Below, piece after piece: positions 62,832 through 64,000 of a stretch of 64,000 nucleotides of DNA. The DNA is from CAIYZT01 sp031385445 (lineage in GTDB: Bacteria > Pseudomonadota > Alphaproteobacteria > Rhodobacterales > Rhodobacteraceae): the NCBI GenBank assembly GCA_031385445.1, contig JANNBM010000021.1, positions 1 to 64,000 of the forward strand, read 5' to 3'. A program made the translations under genes and the position numbers. The notes under the pieces are model-generated. The model saw only the letters and a list, made by a program, of their open reading frames with translations. It ran no database searches and was not told where the DNA came from. Position 1 is the stretch's first letter. Every line of letters begins with the position of its first letter.

Positions 62832-62858
62832 AAAGGGCGCAGCCAAGCTGCGCCCTTT
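62832..62858 (-). terminator. hairpin downstream of rpsI
   Basis: Perfect 11-bp stem AAAGGGCGCAG/CTGCGCCCTTT with a 5-base loop. On the minus strand it lies 36 bases past the rpsI stop and is followed by a weak TTTG then CATTTTGG, so it is a likely end of the rplM-rpsI transcript. Confidence 0.75.
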
Positions 62859-62894
62859 GCCGAAATTTGCCGGAACCTTCCGGCCCCGATCGTC

Positions 62895-63392
62895 TTAGCG
62901 CTTGGAGAACTGGAAGGAGCGGCGGGCCTTGGCCTTGCCGTACTTCTTGCGTTCCACAACGCGGCTGTCACGGGTCAGGAAGCCCGCAGCTTTCAGTGCG
63001 CCGCGCAGCGAGGGTTCATAAAGCTGCAACGCTTTGGAAATCCCGTGCTTTACCGCGCCAGCCTGGCCCGACAGGCCGCCGCCCGAAACCGTTGCCACAA
63101 CGTCAAACTGACCTTCGACATTGGCGATGGTGAAGGGCTGCTTCAGGATCATCTGCAGAACCGGACGGGCGAAATAGGCCGCCATTTCCTTGCCGTTGAC
63201 CGTGACTTTGCCCGAACCTGGCTTGACCCAGACCCGTGCAATTGCGTTCTTGCGCTTGCCCGTGGCATAAGACCGGCCCAGCTTGTCGCGCACTTGTACC
63301 CGTACAGGGGCCAACGACACCACGGCGGGCGAAGAGGGAGCGGCGGCAGAGACGGCCGATTTCAGATCGTCGAGAGATTTGATGTCGGACAT
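62895..63392 (-). CDS. rpsI: 30S ribosomal protein S9
   Basis: A 165-residue S9 with an alphaproteobacterial N-terminal extension of about 35 residues (SAAAPSSPAVVSLAPVRV). The core has SYATGKRKNAIARVWVKPGSG, GGGLSGQAGAVKHGISKAL and the extreme C-terminus ...RRSFQFSKR that reaches the P-site tRNA anticodon. It follows rplM by one base. Confidence 0.99.
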   Translation of the reverse strand: MSDIKSLDDLKSAVSAAAPSSPAVVSLAPVRVQVRDKLGRSYATGKRKNAIARVWVKPGSGKVTVNGKEMAAYFARPVLQMILKQPFTIANVEGQFDVVATVSGGGLSGQAGAVKHGISKALQLYEPSLRGALKAAGFLTRDSRVVERKKYGKAKARRSFQFSKR

Positions 63393-63393
63393 A

Positions 63394-63858
63394 TCATGCG
63401 CTCCGGGTGTTCTTGGGGTTCAGGACTTTGACATCCAGAACGGTCGGTTGCTGCGCTTCGTGGGCATGAGTTGCGCCTGCATAAACCCGCAGGTTCGTCA
63501 TTTGCTGACGGCCCAGACGGTTGCGGGTGATCATGCGTTCCACGGCTTTTTCCACCACACGCTCGGGGTGGTTGCCTTCCAGCACCTGACGCGCCGTGCG
63601 GAACTTGATGCCGCCGGGGTGGTTGGTGTGCCAGTAGTAGCGCTTGTCGTCGCGCTTTTTGCCGGTCATCTGCACCTTGTCAGCATTGATCACGATGACA
63701 TTGTCACCCATGTCCATGTGCGGGGTGAAGGTCGGCTTGTTCTTGCCGCGCAAGATTGAGGCGACGATCGTGGCGAGACGGCCCAGAACAACGCCTTCAG
63801 CGTCGATCAGGATCCATTTCTTTTCGATGTCCGCCGGAGTAGCGGTAAAGGTTTTCAT
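63394..63858 (-). CDS. rplM: 50S ribosomal protein L13
   Basis: A 154-residue L13 with FTPHMDMGDNVIVINADKV, KRYYWHTNHPGGIK and ERMITRNRLGRQQMTNLRV. The start MKTFTATPADIEKKW is the standard one; a second ATG directly upstream is possible. It is the first gene of the rplM-rpsI operon, with a predicted promoter about 55-85 bases upstream and a GC-rich leader containing a short GGGTGG/CCACCC palindrome. Confidence 0.99.
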   Translation of the reverse strand: MKTFTATPADIEKKWILIDAEGVVLGRLATIVASILRGKNKPTFTPHMDMGDNVIVINADKVQMTGKKRDDKRYYWHTNHPGGIKFRTARQVLEGNHPERVVEKAVERMITRNRLGRQQMTNLRVYAGATHAHEAQQPTVLDVKVLNPKNTRSA

Positions 63859-63915
63859 CATATACCCAATGAAGGTTGTGCGGGGGGTGGTCCACCCGAG
63901 GGTCTCGGATGGGGG

Positions 63916-63944
63916 CTTATCGCGCAGGTGGGCTTGCGGGTCAA
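63916..63944 (-). promoter_or_regulatory. predicted promoter of the rplM-rpsI operon
   Basis: Minus-strand TTGACC and GATAAG separated by 17 bases; -35 matches five of six and -10 four of six. Placing the start site about 50 bases before rplM is typical for ribosomal protein operons. Confidence 0.65.
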
Positions 63945-64000
63945 GGGCGCGGAGGAAAGTAGAATTGTATAAAATCAATGGGTTAAAATATGCGGTATTA

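Overview
The window is a gene-dense stretch of GC-rich chromosome (coding on both strands, short gaps, many 1-8 bp gene overlaps) that reads as core genome of an alphaproteobacterium of the Rhodobacterales/Rhodobacteraceae. Pointers are the iscR-suf cluster with a cysteine-poor IscR, the cell-cycle kinase CckA, the GTTC-N7-GTTC SOS operator in front of recA, eukaryote-like NADP isocitrate dehydrogenase, and the DUF6456/DUF6477 pair. I see no rRNA, tRNA, CRISPR array, insertion sequence, prophage or plasmid signature, and no gap above about 245 bases.

Layout. 1-7621 (minus): one iscR-led Fe-S operon, read right to left: iscR, a class V cysteine desulfurase, sufB, two small membrane proteins, a YbjQ-type protein, two methyltransferases, sufC, sufD and a truncated YIP1-family gene. 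7774-10585 (plus): hydrolase, small unknown, HD-domain protein, icd. 10633-20853: FkbM methyltransferase, typA, DUF1330, alaS, recA (with SOS box), a sulfotransferase-like gene and cckA. 20906-28355: rRNA methyltransferase, exoD, guaB, glutamine amidotransferase, phytanoyl-CoA dioxygenase, glucokinase, esterase, DNA glycosylase. 28445-38563: MFS transporter, squalene/phytoene-synthase-like protein, cimA, cysS, aromatic amino acid decarboxylase, ABC-F protein, OlsB-like acyltransferase, msrB, COQ10/RatA-like protein. 38637-47479: hpt, 57-aa membrane protein, dihaem cytochrome c, lipA, aquaporin, DUF6456, DUF6477, MttB-like protein, guaA, ABM monooxygenase. 47481-56461: MFS, LtrA, EamA transporter, FadL-like porin, P-loop ATPase, metA, hydrolase, PPK2 and a TetR regulator. 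56465-63858: KpsS/KpsC-like glycosyltransferase coupled to a PotABC-type transporter that lacks a binding protein, small unknown, MocR regulator diverging from a DUF1127 protein, and the rplM-rpsI operon.

How they work together. The clearest functional unit is Fe-S cluster assembly; Fe-S enzymes such as LipA depend on it. guaB and guaA (purine branch to GMP), hpt (purine salvage), cimA/metA (isoleucine and methionine entry), alaS/cysS/typA/rplM/rpsI (translation) and recA/AlkA-like (DNA repair) are scattered housekeeping genes. Surface or glycan-directed functions recur as isolated genes: two FkbM methyltransferases, one further methyltransferase, a sulfotransferase, ExoD and a capsule-type glycosyltransferase. 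No convincingly new multi-gene system was found. The most unusual layouts are the extra genes inside the suf operon, the permease operon without a binding protein joined to a capsule-type glycosyltransferase, and a symmetric divergent promoter between the MocR and DUF1127 genes.
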